Below are positions 35,735-44,738 of a stretch of 64,000 nucleotides of DNA, piece after piece. Within the stretch, counting starts at the first letter, position 1; each line of letters opens with the position of its first letter. The translations under genes and the position numbers were made by a program. This DNA comes from Pseudomonas sp. FP1742 (GTDB lineage Bacteria > Pseudomonadota > Gammaproteobacteria > Pseudomonadales > Pseudomonadaceae): contig NZ_CP117460.1 of the NCBI RefSeq assembly GCF_030687145.1, positions 682,001 to 746,000 of the forward strand, in the 5' to 3' direction. The notes under the pieces were generated by a model that was not told the origin of the DNA, ran no database searches, and saw only the letters and a program-made list of their open reading frames with translations.

Positions 35735-36133
35735 TCACACCAGAGGGGACGCGCGGGGGTTGAGGCTGGGCCATTGCTGGCGCGGTGTCGGTGTGTCGAG
35801 CGTGGCAGGCGGCACGCTTCGATTGGCCTCGAATCGCGCGTAATACAATTGCGGCGCATGCCCCAGCAACGCCACCAACGGCGCGGAGCCCGAGCAACAC
35901 CAGCAATGCTGCATGTTGGAATGATCGTCGCTCTGCGGGGCTTTCTGCTCGATGTCGCCCAGGGAAATCGCCACCAGCTTCGTGCCGCTGGAAGAGCAGA
36001 AACTGCCCCACAGCAACTGTTCGGCCGGCGATTTCGCCGTTTGGGCCATCGCTCCGGACATCGGCATGGCGAGCATGTTGAACAGCACTGCAAAGCAGGC
36101 GATCCAGGCAAATGCAAGCCGTTGTCGGGACAT
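35735..36133 (-). CDS. DUF2946 protein
   Basis: The 132-residue protein has an N-terminal signal or membrane helix (FAWIACFAVLFNMLAMPMSGAMAQ), a Cys/His cluster HSNMQHCWCCSG near residue 75 and the ending YARFEANRSVPPATLDTPTPRQQW. This is the usual DUF2946 layout, often next to copper genes. It is the first gene of the minus-strand copper set; the PCu(A)C gene starts 48 bp further on. Confidence 0.85.
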   Translation of the reverse strand: MSRQRLAFAWIACFAVLFNMLAMPMSGAMAQTAKSPAEQLLWGSFCSSSGTKLVAISLGDIEQKAPQSDDHSNMQHCWCCSGSAPLVALLGHAPQLYYARFEANRSVPPATLDTPTPRQQWPSLNPRASPLV

Positions 36134-36182
36134 GAGGGCAGATCCGGTTGAGTGAGCAATCAGGCGCGGCTATTTAGCCTGA

Positions 36183-36494
36183 TCAGGGGCGATAAGTAAA
36201 AAGGCCGCGTGCGGTTTGGTGTCGCAGTGCGTCAGTCAACATGTCGAGCAGCCGACGTGCAAGCTCAGCCTCGCCGTTTTGAAAGAGTGTAGCGACTTCG
36301 ATTCTTAATGCCTGAGCGAATTGAGGGTCGATTTGGATTCTTGCCCGGATTGTGTGTTTGACATCTCTGAGCGCTACACGATTGAAGCTCCCATCACCCA
36401 GGTCTTCCTCTTCGCAGGCCTTGATGTAGTTCCGCAAGTCGGCAGGTGCCAGGAGAAACTCAGTGATATCGAAGCGTGTGAATTTCTCGGGCAT
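36183..36494 (-). CDS. Small protein resembling the N-terminal half of an addiction-module antidote
   Basis: The 103-residue protein begins FTRFDITEFLLAPADLRNYIKACEEEDLGDGSFNRVALRDV. This resembles the opening of HigA-like antidotes of the F.W.vaeyLkteedi..YLeaa.EE...p......LgdI type. The expected helix-turn-helix (RGMSQLARETGLSREGLYKAL-like) is missing; instead the end reads IRARIQIDPQFAQALRIEVATLFQNGEAELARRLLDMLTDAL. No toxin gene is adjacent. It could be an orphan or remodelled antidote, or only similar by chance. I would not assign a function. Confidence 0.55.
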   Translation of the reverse strand: MPEKFTRFDITEFLLAPADLRNYIKACEEEDLGDGSFNRVALRDVKHTIRARIQIDPQFAQALRIEVATLFQNGEAELARRLLDMLTDALRHQTARGLFTYRP

Positions 36495-36619
36495 TCGGCA
36501 CTTCTCGCTACATTCGTGGAGCTCTGAAATATAGGGATGGGGTTATGAGCCCACAAGTCAGCCGATTTGGATAATGTTGTGCGTGAGGTCCGACGGATAT
36601 GTAGGGCGTTGCACATTCT

Positions 36620-36755
36620 CTGTAGCAGCTGCCGAAGGCTGCGTTCGGCTGCGTAGCAGTCGTGATCCCATGCGCCACAGTCAACCTGGCAGACCGTGGT
36701 GTTTGATTTTACGACTGCTGCGCAGCCGAACGCAGCCTTCGGCAGCTGCTACAGG
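36620..36755. repeat. Long inverted repeat, GTAGCAGCTGCCGAAGGC family
   Basis: The left arm tgtagcagctgccgaaggct continues gcgttcggctgcgtagcagtcgt; the right arm is its reverse complement (acgactgctgcgcagccgaa... through gcagctgctaca). The arms are about 43 bp each, and the centre of about 50 bp carries no gene. It is a third repeat family, longer than the REP pairs. The right arm abuts the cobK stop codon. Confidence 0.88.
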
Positions 36756-37471
36756 TTTTGTGTGAGGGCCGCTAAAACCTCAGTCACAGACCCAAATTCC
36801 CTATCAACCCCCGGCAACACCGGCCGCTTCAACACCAGCACCGGCACTCCACGCTCCCGCGCCACTTCGAGTTTCGGCTCGGTGGCAGTGCTGCCGCTGT
36901 TTTTGCTGATCAACACATCGATCTGCCGACGTTCGAACAACGCGCGTTCATCCTCGATCAGAAACGGCCCACGGGCGCCGATCACTTCGCAGCGCTCGTT
37001 GCCCGGATAAACGTCCAGTGCACGCAACGTCCAGAATTGCTCCGGCGGGATTTCGTGCAGGTGTTGCAATGGCTCGCGACCGAGGGTGAACAGCGGTCGG
37101 CGAAAGGTTTTCAGCGTGTGGATCAGCTCGGCCCAGTCGCTGACTTCGCGCCAGTCATCTGCGGCTTGTGGCTGCCAGGCCGGACGGCGCAAGGCCCAGC
37201 AGGCAATGCCGCTCAACTTCGCGGCGGTGGCGGCGTTGTGGCTGATGCGGGCCGCGTAGGGGTGGGTCGCATCCAGCAGCAGGTCAATACCTTCATCGCG
37301 GATGAACTGCGCCAGACCTTCGGCGCCGCCATAGCCGCCAACGCGGACCTGACAGTTCAGATCCGTCGGCACACGACCGACGCCAGCCAGGCTGTAGATG
37401 TGCTCCGGCCCCAGGGTTCGGGCGATGGCCAATGCCTCAGTGACACCGCCGAGCAACAACACGCGCTTCAT
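36749..37471 (-). CDS. cobK: Precorrin-6A reductase CobK
   Basis: The 240-residue protein starts [19 protein letters not shown] and contains the family segments [42 protein letters not shown] and [11 protein letters not shown]. It reduces precorrin-6A with NADPH in cobalamin synthesis. The start overlaps the cbiD stop by 4 bp. The ORF reads on upstream, but that part duplicates cbiD in another frame. Confidence 0.95.
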   Translation of the reverse strand: MKRVLLLGGVTEALAIARTLGPEHIYSLAGVGRVPTDLNCQVRVGGYGGAEGLAQFIRDEGIDLLLDATHPYAARISHNAATAAKLSGIACWALRRPAWQPQAADDWREVSDWAELIHTLKTFRRPLFTLGREPLQHLHEIPPEQFWTLRALDVYPGNERCEVIGARGPFLIEDERALFERRQIDVLISKNSGSTATEPKLEVARERGVPVLVLKRPVLPGVDREFGSVTEVLAALTQNL

Positions 37472-38565
37472 TGAAAAACTCCCGCATGGCCGACAATCCC
37501 GCCCTGGCGATCGATGGCGAACACTTCGACCTGAACCTGCGCCGGCACCACGCTGCGGGCAAAGTCGAGGGCGTGCTGGCACACCGCGTCGCCGAGGGCG
37601 ATCCCGGCGGCGCTGGCCATGGCCAAGGCTTGCTGACTGGTATTGGCGTCGCGGATCGCCTGTTGCAACGCCGCATCGGCACCGACCGCCGCGGCCCATT
37701 CGGCCAGTTGCGGCAGGTCGATGCTTGAATGCCGACTGTGCAAATCCATGTGCCCGGCCGCCAGTTTGCTGATCTTGCCGAAGCCGCCGCACAGGCTGAG
37801 TTTTTCCACAGGTACTTTACGCAAGTGCTTGAGCACCGCGCCGACGAAGTCGCCCATTTCGATCAGGGCGATTTCCGGCAAGTCGTAGACCCGGCGCATG
37901 GTGTCTTCGCTGGCGTTGCCAGTGCACGCGGCGATGTGCAGGTAACCGTTGGTTTTGGCGACGTCGATGCCCTGGTGAATCGAGGCGATGTAGGCGGCGC
38001 AGGAGAATGGCCGGACGATGCCGCTGGTGCCGAGGATCGACAAGCCGCCGAGAATGCCCAGCCGCGGGTTCATGGTTTTCAGCGCCAGGGCTTCGCCGTC
38101 CTCGACGTTCACCGTGACCTCGAAGCCGCCCTGGTAATTCAGTTCCTCGGCCAGCAACGTCAGGTGATCAGTGATCATCTTGCGCGGCACCGGGTTGATC
38201 GCCGGTTCGCCGACGTTCAGCACCAGCCCGGGCCGGGTGACGGTGCCGACGCCACGGCCGGCGCTGAAGCGGATACCCGGTTCGCTGTGCAGGCGCACCT
38301 GGGAAAACAGCAGGGCGCCGTGGGTCACGTCGGGGTCGTCGCCGGCGTCCTTGATCGTTCCGGCTTCGGCGCCGTCGTCCGTCAGCCGACAGAATTCCAG
38401 GCGCATTTGCACCCGTTTGCCTTTGGGCAGAATGATCTCGACGGCGTCCGCTGCCACGCCGCCGAGCAGCAGGCGGGCGGCCGCGAGGCTGGTGGCGGTG
38501 GCGCAGCTGCCGGTGGTCAAGCCGCTGCGCAGCGGGGCGGGTTGTTCGGCGGTTTCGTCACGCAT
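37468..38565 (-). CDS. cbiD: Cobalt-precorrin-5B C(1)-methyltransferase CbiD
   Basis: The 365-residue protein starts with the CbiD signature [25 protein letters not shown] and has [26 protein letters not shown]. CbiD is the C1-methyltransferase of the anaerobic pathway, replacing the aerobic CobF. Its presence with CobG is the usual pseudomonad arrangement. It overlaps cobL by 8 bp and cobK by 4 bp. Confidence 0.95.
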   Translation of the reverse strand: MRDETAEQPAPLRSGLTTGSCATATSLAAARLLLGGVAADAVEIILPKGKRVQMRLEFCRLTDDGAEAGTIKDAGDDPDVTHGALLFSQVRLHSEPGIRFSAGRGVGTVTRPGLVLNVGEPAINPVPRKMITDHLTLLAEELNYQGGFEVTVNVEDGEALALKTMNPRLGILGGLSILGTSGIVRPFSCAAYIASIHQGIDVAKTNGYLHIAACTGNASEDTMRRVYDLPEIALIEMGDFVGAVLKHLRKVPVEKLSLCGGFGKISKLAAGHMDLHSRHSSIDLPQLAEWAAAVGADAALQQAIRDANTSQQALAMASAAGIALGDAVCQHALDFARSVVPAQVQVEVFAIDRQGGIVGHAGVFQ

Positions 38566-39769
38566 CGAGGGGTTTCGTCACGTCCAACAAGGTAATGGGC
38601 AGCGCATGACGCCAGGTATCGAACTCGCCCAACGGTTGCGCCTGGGCGACGTGAATGCGGGTCAGCTCACCGCCATGCCGTTCACGCCAGGCCATCAGGG
38701 TCACTTCGCTTTGCAGGGTGACGGCGTTGGCGATCAACCGGCCGCCGGGTTTGAGTTGCGCCCAGCAGGTATCGAGCACGCCCTCACGAGTGACGCCACC
38801 GCCGATGAAAATCGCGTCCGGGCGTTCGAGCCCGTTCAGGGCTCGCGGCGCACTGCCGCGAATCAGTTGCAGGCCGGGAACGCCCAGGGCATCGCGGTTG
38901 TGTTCGATCAACGACTGCCGTCCCTCATCCGCTTCGATGGCCAGCGCCCGGCAACTCGGGTGAGCGCGCATCCATTCGATGCCGATCGAACCGCTGCCGG
39001 CGCCGACGTCCCACAGCAGTTCGCCGGGGATCGGGGCGAGGCGGGCGAGGGTGATGGCGCGCACGTCGCGTTTAGTCAGTTGGCCGTCGTGCTGGAAGGC
39101 CGAGTCCGGCAGGCCGGCCAGACGCGACAGGCGCGGTGTGTTTGTTTCAGCGATGCATTCGATGGCGATCAGGTTCAGATCGGCGATCGCCGGGTCGCTC
39201 CAGTCGTTGGCAGCGCCCTCGATGCGCCGTTCGGCTTCGCCGCCCAGATGTTCCAGCACGGTCAGGCGACTCGGCCCGAAACCGCGCTCACGCAGCAGCG
39301 CCGCAATGGCCGCTGGACTCTGGCCGTCGTTGCTCAGCACCAGCAAACGCACACCACTGAACAAATGAGCATTGAGCGCGGCGACGGGACGGGCGACCAC
39401 CGACAGGGTCACCACATCCTGCAACGGCCAGCCCAGGCGAGCGGCCGCCAGTGACACGGAAGATGGGGCGGGCAGTATCAGCATTTCTGCGCCGGGCAGT
39501 TGCCGCGCCAGGCTGGCACCGACGCCGAAGAACATCGGGTCGCCGCTGGCCAGCACGCAAACCGGCTCGCCCCGCAGCGCCAATAGGGGTTCAAGGGAAA
39601 ATGGACTGGGCCAGAGCTGGCGCTCGCCGCGAATGCACACAGGCAACAAATCCAGTTGCCGTTGGCCGCCGAATATCCGCGAAGCGCCCAGCAGGGCGCG
39701 ACGGGCGTTCTTGCCCAGCCCCTTGAAGCCGTCTTCACCGATACCTACTACTGTCAGCCAGGGCGACAT
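38558..39769 (-). CDS. cobL: Precorrin-6Y C5,15-methyltransferase CobL (CbiE-CbiT fusion)
   Basis: The 403-residue protein is a fusion. Residues 1-~200 are CbiE-like ([39 protein letters not shown]). Residues ~205-400 are a CbiT-like Rossmann methyltransferase ([37 protein letters not shown]). The two halves methylate C5 and C15 and remove the C12 acetate carboxyl. It is the first gene of the leftward cob operon, divergent from cobG. Confidence 0.95.
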   Translation of the reverse strand: MSPWLTVVGIGEDGFKGLGKNARRALLGASRIFGGQRQLDLLPVCIRGERQLWPSPFSLEPLLALRGEPVCVLASGDPMFFGVGASLARQLPGAEMLILPAPSSVSLAAARLGWPLQDVVTLSVVARPVAALNAHLFSGVRLLVLSNDGQSPAAIAALLRERGFGPSRLTVLEHLGGEAERRIEGAANDWSDPAIADLNLIAIECIAETNTPRLSRLAGLPDSAFQHDGQLTKRDVRAITLARLAPIPGELLWDVGAGSGSIGIEWMRAHPSCRALAIEADEGRQSLIEHNRDALGVPGLQLIRGSAPRALNGLERPDAIFIGGGVTREGVLDTCWAQLKPGGRLIANAVTLQSEVTLMAWRERHGGELTRIHVAQAQPLGEFDTWRHALPITLLDVTKPLDA

Positions 39770-39912
39770 CTGCAGTCCTCAAAAAATGCCTCAAACGGGA
39801 TGTTCCGACGGGCAGGCTTTTCATGCCGTCGGACAAAGCAGGCATAATACCGCGCCTTCGCCCGCGAAGCGCTTTTCCCACACAGCCGGTCGCCCCTTTG
39901 AACGAACGCCCG

Positions 39913-41214
39913 ATGTCTTCCGCCTTACGCCCCTCGGCTTGCCCGGGGTTGCTGCGTATTGTCCCGGCGCTGGATGGCGGTATCTGCCGGATCAAATTGA
40001 ACGGCGGCTCGATCAGCGCGGCCCAGGCTGAAGCGGTGGCCAGCGCGGCCGAACGCTTTGCCGGGGGCGTGATCGAGGCGACCAACCGGGCCAACCTGCA
40101 GATTCGCGGGATCGGCCGTGAACAGGCGGCATTGATCGACAGCCTGCTCGCCGCAGGGTTGGGGCCGCGTACCGCGGCGGGCGACGATGTGCGCAATCTG
40201 ATGCTCAGCCCGACCGCCGGGATTGATCGGCACATGCTCTTCGACACGCATGCGCTGGCGGAGCAGATTCTCACCACGCTGCAGAGTCACGAACGTTTCC
40301 ACGAACTCAGCGCCAAGTTTGCCGTGCAACTCGATGGCGGCGAGGCGTTGGCGATGCTCGAACACCCGCATGATCTGTGGTTGTCTGCTGCTGAGCGAAA
40401 TGGCGAGCTGTTGCTGGCGTTCGGTCTGGCGGGTTGCCCTACGGACAGGCCCGCAGGCGCGGTGTCACGCGAGCAGGGGCACGCACTGGTGGTAGCGGTG
40501 CTGGAGTTGTTTCTCGACCTGGCGCGTCCAGATCAAACACGGATGCGTCATTTGTTGGCCGAGTATCCACTCGCAGAGTTTCTCGCTCGCCTGGCCGAGC
40601 GTGTGCCCTTGAAGTCGATTACCGATTGGCAGCGCTTGTTGACCCCAGGTGCCCTGCACATCGGCGATCATCCACAGGCTGGAACCGAATACGTCTATGT
40701 CGGCGCCGTCCCGCCTTTGGGGCGGCTCGATCCCGTCATGCTCAGGGGCGTGGCGCAACTGGCGTGGGAATTCGGCGACGCGAGTCTGCGTTTCACTCCA
40801 TGGCAAAGTCTGTTGCTGCCCAACGTTCGCAAAGAGCGGGCGCCTGAAGTGATTAGGCGTCTGGAGCAACTGGGCCTGCTATGTGGCGCTGATCAGCCTT
40901 TGTCACGGTTGATCGCCTGCACCGGTTCCGCTGGCTGCGGCAAGGGCCTGGCCGATACCAAGAGCGACGCCATGCAATTGGCCGCGCTGTTGCAACGTCA
41001 CGATCAAGCAGTGCATTTGTCCGGCTGCCAGCGTTCCTGCGCCGCGGCCCATGTAGCACCGGTCACGCTGCTGGCTGTCGCCCCTGGTCACTACGACCTC
41101 TATTTTCGCGATGCAGGGCAGCCGGGTTTCGGCGCCCTGCACGCACACAACCTTACTATTGAAGCGGTCGCAGCCTTGCTCGACGCCCGCTCACGGAGTT
41201 CCCTTGATGCTTGA
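39913..41214 (+). CDS. cobG: Precorrin-3B synthase CobG
   Basis: The 433-residue protein belongs to the sulfite/nitrite reductase family. A ferredoxin-like half (IKLNGGSISAAQAEAVASAAE) is followed by the [4Fe-4S] cysteines in LIACTGSAGCGKG and LSGCQRSCAAAHVA. CobG is an oxygen-dependent enzyme that makes the ring-contraction lactone. The start MSSALRPSACPGLLRIVPALDGG is chosen because it matches family N termini; the frame is open for 90 bp upstream without an obvious ribosome site. Confidence 0.93.
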   Translation: MSSALRPSACPGLLRIVPALDGGICRIKLNGGSISAAQAEAVASAAERFAGGVIEATNRANLQIRGIGREQAALIDSLLAAGLGPRTAAGDDVRNLMLSPTAGIDRHMLFDTHALAEQILTTLQSHERFHELSAKFAVQLDGGEALAMLEHPHDLWLSAAERNGELLLAFGLAGCPTDRPAGAVSREQGHALVVAVLELFLDLARPDQTRMRHLLAEYPLAEFLARLAERVPLKSITDWQRLLTPGALHIGDHPQAGTEYVYVGAVPPLGRLDPVMLRGVAQLAWEFGDASLRFTPWQSLLLPNVRKERAPEVIRRLEQLGLLCGADQPLSRLIACTGSAGCGKGLADTKSDAMQLAALLQRHDQAVHLSGCQRSCAAAHVAPVTLLAVAPGHYDLYFRDAGQPGFGALHAHNLTIEAVAALLDARSRSSLDA

Positions 41215-41833
41215 TTACATCCGCGACGGTCAGGAGATCTATCGCAACTCCTTCGCGATCATTCGCGCCGAGGCCAACCTTGCGCGTATTCCGGCCGATC
41301 TGGAGAAACTCGCCGTGCGGGTGATCCACGCCTGCGGCATGGTCGAGGCCATCGATGGTCTGCAGTTTTCCGAAGGCGCCGGCAAGGCCGGGCGCGATGC
41401 GCTGGCCGCTGGCGCGCCGATTCTGTGCGACGCGCGGATGGTCAGCGAGGGCGTGACCCGCGCGCGTTTGCCGGCCAACAACCCGGTGATCTGCACCCTG
41501 CGCGACGACAGCGTGCCGGAGCTTGCCCGCGAGTTGGGCAATACCCGTTCCGCCGCCGCGTTGGAGCTGTGGCGCCCGCATCTGGAAGGCAGCGTGGTGG
41601 TGATCGGCAACGCACCGACCGCACTGTTTTATCTGTTGGAAATGCTCGATGCCGGCGCGCCGAAGCCGGCACTGATTCTCGGCTTCCCGGTGGGCTTCGT
41701 CGGCGCCGCCGAATCCAAGGCGATGCTCGCGGCGGACAGCCGTGGCGTGCCTTTCGTCATCATGCAAGGCCGGCTGGGCGGTAGCGCCATGGCCGCCGCC
41801 GCCGTCAATGCCCTCGCCACGGAGATCGAATGA
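41207..41833 (+). CDS. cobH: Precorrin-8X methylmutase CobH
   Basis: The 208-residue protein starts [25 protein letters not shown], with the catalytic His in [10 protein letters not shown] and the closing [16 protein letters not shown]. It moves the methyl from C11 to C12, giving hydrogenobyrinate. The ATG overlaps the cobG end by 8 bp and has GGAG 8 bp upstream. Its own stop overlaps cobI. Confidence 0.96.
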   Translation: MLDYIRDGQEIYRNSFAIIRAEANLARIPADLEKLAVRVIHACGMVEAIDGLQFSEGAGKAGRDALAAGAPILCDARMVSEGVTRARLPANNPVICTLRDDSVPELARELGNTRSAAALELWRPHLEGSVVVIGNAPTALFYLLEMLDAGAPKPALILGFPVGFVGAAESKAMLAADSRGVPFVIMQGRLGGSAMAAAAVNALATEIE

Positions 41834-42564
41834 TGCAGCAACCTGGACGTTTGATTGGCCTGGGCGTCGGCCCCGGTGATCCGGAACTGATTACCGTCAA
41901 AGCTTTGCGCCTGCTGCGCGAATCGCCGGTGGTGGCGTACTTCGTCGCCAAGGGCAAGAAGGGTAATGCGTTCGGCATCATCGAAGCGCATCTGCAAGAT
42001 CCACAAACCCTGCTGCCGCTGGTTTATCCGGTGACCACCGAAGCGCTGCCGGCGCCGTTGTCGTATGAACAAGTGATCAGCGATTTCTACGATACGGCCG
42101 CTGAACAACTCGCCGCGCATCTGGACGCCGGCCGTGATGTGGCGGTGATCTGCGAAGGCGATCCGTTCTTCTACGGCTCCTACATGTACCTGCACGATCG
42201 ACTGGCCGAGCGTTACGAAGCCGAAGTCGTGCCGGGTGTCTGCTCGATGCTCGGCGGTGCCTCGGTACTCGGTGCACCGCTGGTGTATCGCAATCAGAGC
42301 CTGTCGGTGTTGTCCGGCGTGCTGCCCCACGAAGACCTCAAGCGTCGCCTGGCCGATGCCGATGCGGCAGTGATCATGAAACTGGGGCGCAACTTTCCCA
42401 AGGTCCGTCAGGTGCTCGAAGAACTCGGTCTGGCAGAGCGTGCGCTGTACGTCGAGCGCGCGACCATGGCCAACCAGAAAATCGTGCCGCTGGATCAGGT
42501 CGAGCCGATGTCCTCGCCGTATTTCTCGCTGATCATCGTTCCCGGCGAGCGGTGGCAAGGCTGA
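41830..42564 (+). CDS. cobI: Precorrin-2 C20-methyltransferase CobI
   Basis: The 244-residue protein is a class III SAM methyltransferase: [19 protein letters not shown] at the start, [18 protein letters not shown] (glycine-rich loop) near residue 100 and [19 protein letters not shown]. It overlaps the cobH stop with ATGA; a second ATG follows at once. The stop overlaps cobJ. Confidence 0.96.
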   Translation: MMQQPGRLIGLGVGPGDPELITVKALRLLRESPVVAYFVAKGKKGNAFGIIEAHLQDPQTLLPLVYPVTTEALPAPLSYEQVISDFYDTAAEQLAAHLDAGRDVAVICEGDPFFYGSYMYLHDRLAERYEAEVVPGVCSMLGGASVLGAPLVYRNQSLSVLSGVLPHEDLKRRLADADAAVIMKLGRNFPKVRQVLEELGLAERALYVERATMANQKIVPLDQVEPMSSPYFSLIIVPGERWQG

Positions 42565-44267
42565 TGACTCATTCCACGCCCGCAATCGTCATTCTCGGCC
42601 AGGGCAGTCTGGCCACTGCCCGCCGCATTCAACAGGTGTATCCGGCCGCGTTGATCCACGGCCTGGCCGGAAGGGTCGAGGGCGCCGACCGCACTTATCC
42701 CGAATTCGGCGCGACCCTGCGCGAGCTGTATCAGCAGGACACGCCGATCATTGCCCTGTGCGCGGCGGGGATCGTCATTCGCACCCTGGCGGCGCTGTTG
42801 CTGGAAAAGGGCGCCGAGCCGCCGGTGCTGGCCGTGGCCGAAGACGGCAGCGCGGTGGTGCCCTTGCTCGGTGGCCTCGGTGGCGTGAACGTCATGGCGC
42901 GCAAGATCGCTGCCGGTTTGCAGGTCGCCGCGGCGATCACCACCAGCGGTGAACTGCGCTTTGGCACCTGCCTGCTCAATCCGCCAAGCGGTTACGCCCT
43001 TGGCGATCTGGAACTGGGCAAGCGTTTTGTCTCTGATTTGCTCGCCGGGCACAGCGTGCGCATCGAAGGCGCGGCGCCGTGGCTGCAGCAGGCGCAGTTG
43101 GTGGAAGATCCGCTGGCGCAGCGTTCGATCCATGTCGGCAGCGACGCCCGTGAGGCGAGTGCCAATGAGCTGGTGATTTATCCGCGCAGTGTTGCGGTGG
43201 CGATTGGTGCTGCCGCGGCGGATTTGCCGAGCGCTGTTCGCGCGGCGTTACAGCAAGCGAACATCGCGGTGCAGGCGCTGGCCTGTCTGGTGGCGGCTGA
43301 CACTGAAATGGCCAGCCCGGCGTTGCATGAAGCGGCCATTGCGCTGGGAGTGCCGCTGCGTTTTGTCGCGCCGGCGAGCGACATCGGCGCATTGGCCCGT
43401 AGCGCGGTGCCCGAGGCGACGATCATCGCAACGACAAACAATGCGGCTGTGGCCGTGACCGAACAGCCGCTGGACCTCACGCAAATCGGCCGCCCACGCG
43501 GGCGTCTGGCCGTGATCGGCCTCGGACCGGGCGCCGCCGAACTGATGGTGCCCGCCGTCAAGGCCGAATTGGCCCGGGCCACCGATGTGCTCGGCTACGA
43601 AACCTACGTGCGCATGGCCGGTCCCTTCCGCGCGGATCAGGTGCTGCATTGCACCGACAACCGTGAAGAAATGCAGCGTGCCCGCCACGCCTTCGAACTG
43701 GCGGCCCGGGGCCGTTCGGTGATCGTGGTGTCCTCAGGCGACCCGGGCGTGTTCGCGATGGCGGCGGCGGTGCTCGAAGCCTTGCACGAGTCGAGTGACC
43801 CGGCCTGGCACACTGTCGAGCTGGAGATCCTGCCGGGCGTCTCCGCGTCGCTCGCCACCGCTGCCCAGGCCGGTGCGCCGCTGGGGCATGACTTCTGCGT
43901 GATGTCCCTGTCGGACAACCTCAAGCCGTGGTCGATCATCGAAAAGCGTCTGGACCTGGCCGCCGAAGCGGACCTGGCCCTGGCGTTCTATAACCCGATC
44001 TCACGTTCACGGCCATGGCAGTTGGGGCGTGCGCTGGAGATCGTCGCGCAGCATCGCAAACCTGAAACGCCGGTGGTGCTGGGACGGGATATCGGCCGAC
44101 CGGGACAGACCTTGCGCACGACCACCCTGGGGGCGTTGACCCCGGATCAAGTGGACATGCGCACCATGGTGCTCGTCGGCTCGTCCACCACCTGCGCGTT
44201 CCCTCGTGCCGAGGGTGGTGATTGGGTGTATACGCCACGCTGGTACGGTGAAAAGCCGGCATCCTGA
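42564..44267 (+). CDS. cobJ: CbiG-CobJ fusion: cobalamin lactone-opening domain plus precorrin-3B C17-methyltransferase
   Basis: The 567-residue protein is about twice the length of a lone CobJ. Residues 1-~300 are a full CbiG: the N-terminal part (CAAGIVIRTLAALLLEKGAEPPVLAVAEDGSAVVPLLGGLGG) and the CobE-like C-terminal part (AVAIGAAAADLPSAVRAAL...LACLVAADTEMASPALHEAA). Residues ~315-560 are CobJ (LAVIGLGPGAAELMVPAV, VIVVSSGDPGVFAMAAAVLEAL, EILPGVSASLATAAQAGAPLGHDF). The start is inside the cobI stop (TGATG). A terminator follows. CobJ methylates C17 with ring contraction. Confidence 0.94.
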   Translation: MTHSTPAIVILGQGSLATARRIQQVYPAALIHGLAGRVEGADRTYPEFGATLRELYQQDTPIIALCAAGIVIRTLAALLLEKGAEPPVLAVAEDGSAVVPLLGGLGGVNVMARKIAAGLQVAAAITTSGELRFGTCLLNPPSGYALGDLELGKRFVSDLLAGHSVRIEGAAPWLQQAQLVEDPLAQRSIHVGSDAREASANELVIYPRSVAVAIGAAAADLPSAVRAALQQANIAVQALACLVAADTEMASPALHEAAIALGVPLRFVAPASDIGALARSAVPEATIIATTNNAAVAVTEQPLDLTQIGRPRGRLAVIGLGPGAAELMVPAVKAELARATDVLGYETYVRMAGPFRADQVLHCTDNREEMQRARHAFELAARGRSVIVVSSGDPGVFAMAAAVLEALHESSDPAWHTVELEILPGVSASLATAAQAGAPLGHDFCVMSLSDNLKPWSIIEKRLDLAAEADLALAFYNPISRSRPWQLGRALEIVAQHRKPETPVVLGRDIGRPGQTLRTTTLGALTPDQVDMRTMVLVGSSTTCAFPRAEGGDWVYTPRWYGEKPAS

Positions 44268-44273
44268 TAGCCA

Positions 44274-44298
44274 GCGGCCCTTCGGGGCCGCGGTCTTT
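44274..44298 (+). terminator. Terminator of the cobGHIJ operon
   Basis: The stem GCGGCCC / GGGCCGC with a TTCG loop ends the cobJ transcript, followed by GGTCTTTT. The loop is the stable cUUCGg form. Confidence 0.85.
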
Positions 44299-44738
44299 TC
44301 CGTCACTTCACCGCGCTGGAATCCCAGTGCTCGGGATGGTTTTTTCCACGTTTGAACGTGTCGTCCTTTTCAGCGGCTGTCATGGGATTTGGCGCGGTTG
44401 CCTGTCGTCTTTTTTCGGTCACTAATGTCTTGTTTTATTTATTCGGAAATATTAAATATTTTGCATTGTTGTGTGCGTGGCAGGTTTGTTTGAGTGGGCA
44501 GTAGTTTCATGTTTATTGGCGAGGTGTTAAGTAACTTTTGGTGTCGGTAGTGCATGTGGTTGAATATTTTGTTTCTGTTTTATTGAAATCAATTGAATTT
44601 TTTCCTGTTTGAGCTTGCCTGTTTCAAAGCGTAGTTTTCAACTTTCAAATCAAGGTTTTAGATGCTCTGCTGTTTGAGTGTCTGTGCTTATTGGTTGGTC
44701 TATTTGTTGATAATTATCGAAACAGTAACGGGGTACGT
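44299..44738. other. AT-rich leader upstream of the TcdA/TcdB-like toxin gene
   Basis: About 440 bp with runs such as tgttttatttattcggaaat and ttaaatattttgcattgttg, clearly richer in A/T than the genes on both sides. I see no gene. The best ribosome site is the weak GGGG 6 bp before the ATG at 44739. A frame at 44662-44919 overlaps the toxin start in another frame and has no family features. Confidence 0.5.

Noticed and set aside
36159..36183. ATCAGGC / GCCTGAT inverted repeat as a terminator
   Set aside because: The stem is only 7 bp, no T run follows on either strand, and the position before the copper genes does not need a terminator.
39770..39912. Possible cobalamin riboswitch between cobL and cobG
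   Set aside because: The divergent gap is too short for a full element on either side, and I found no B12-box-like conserved text.
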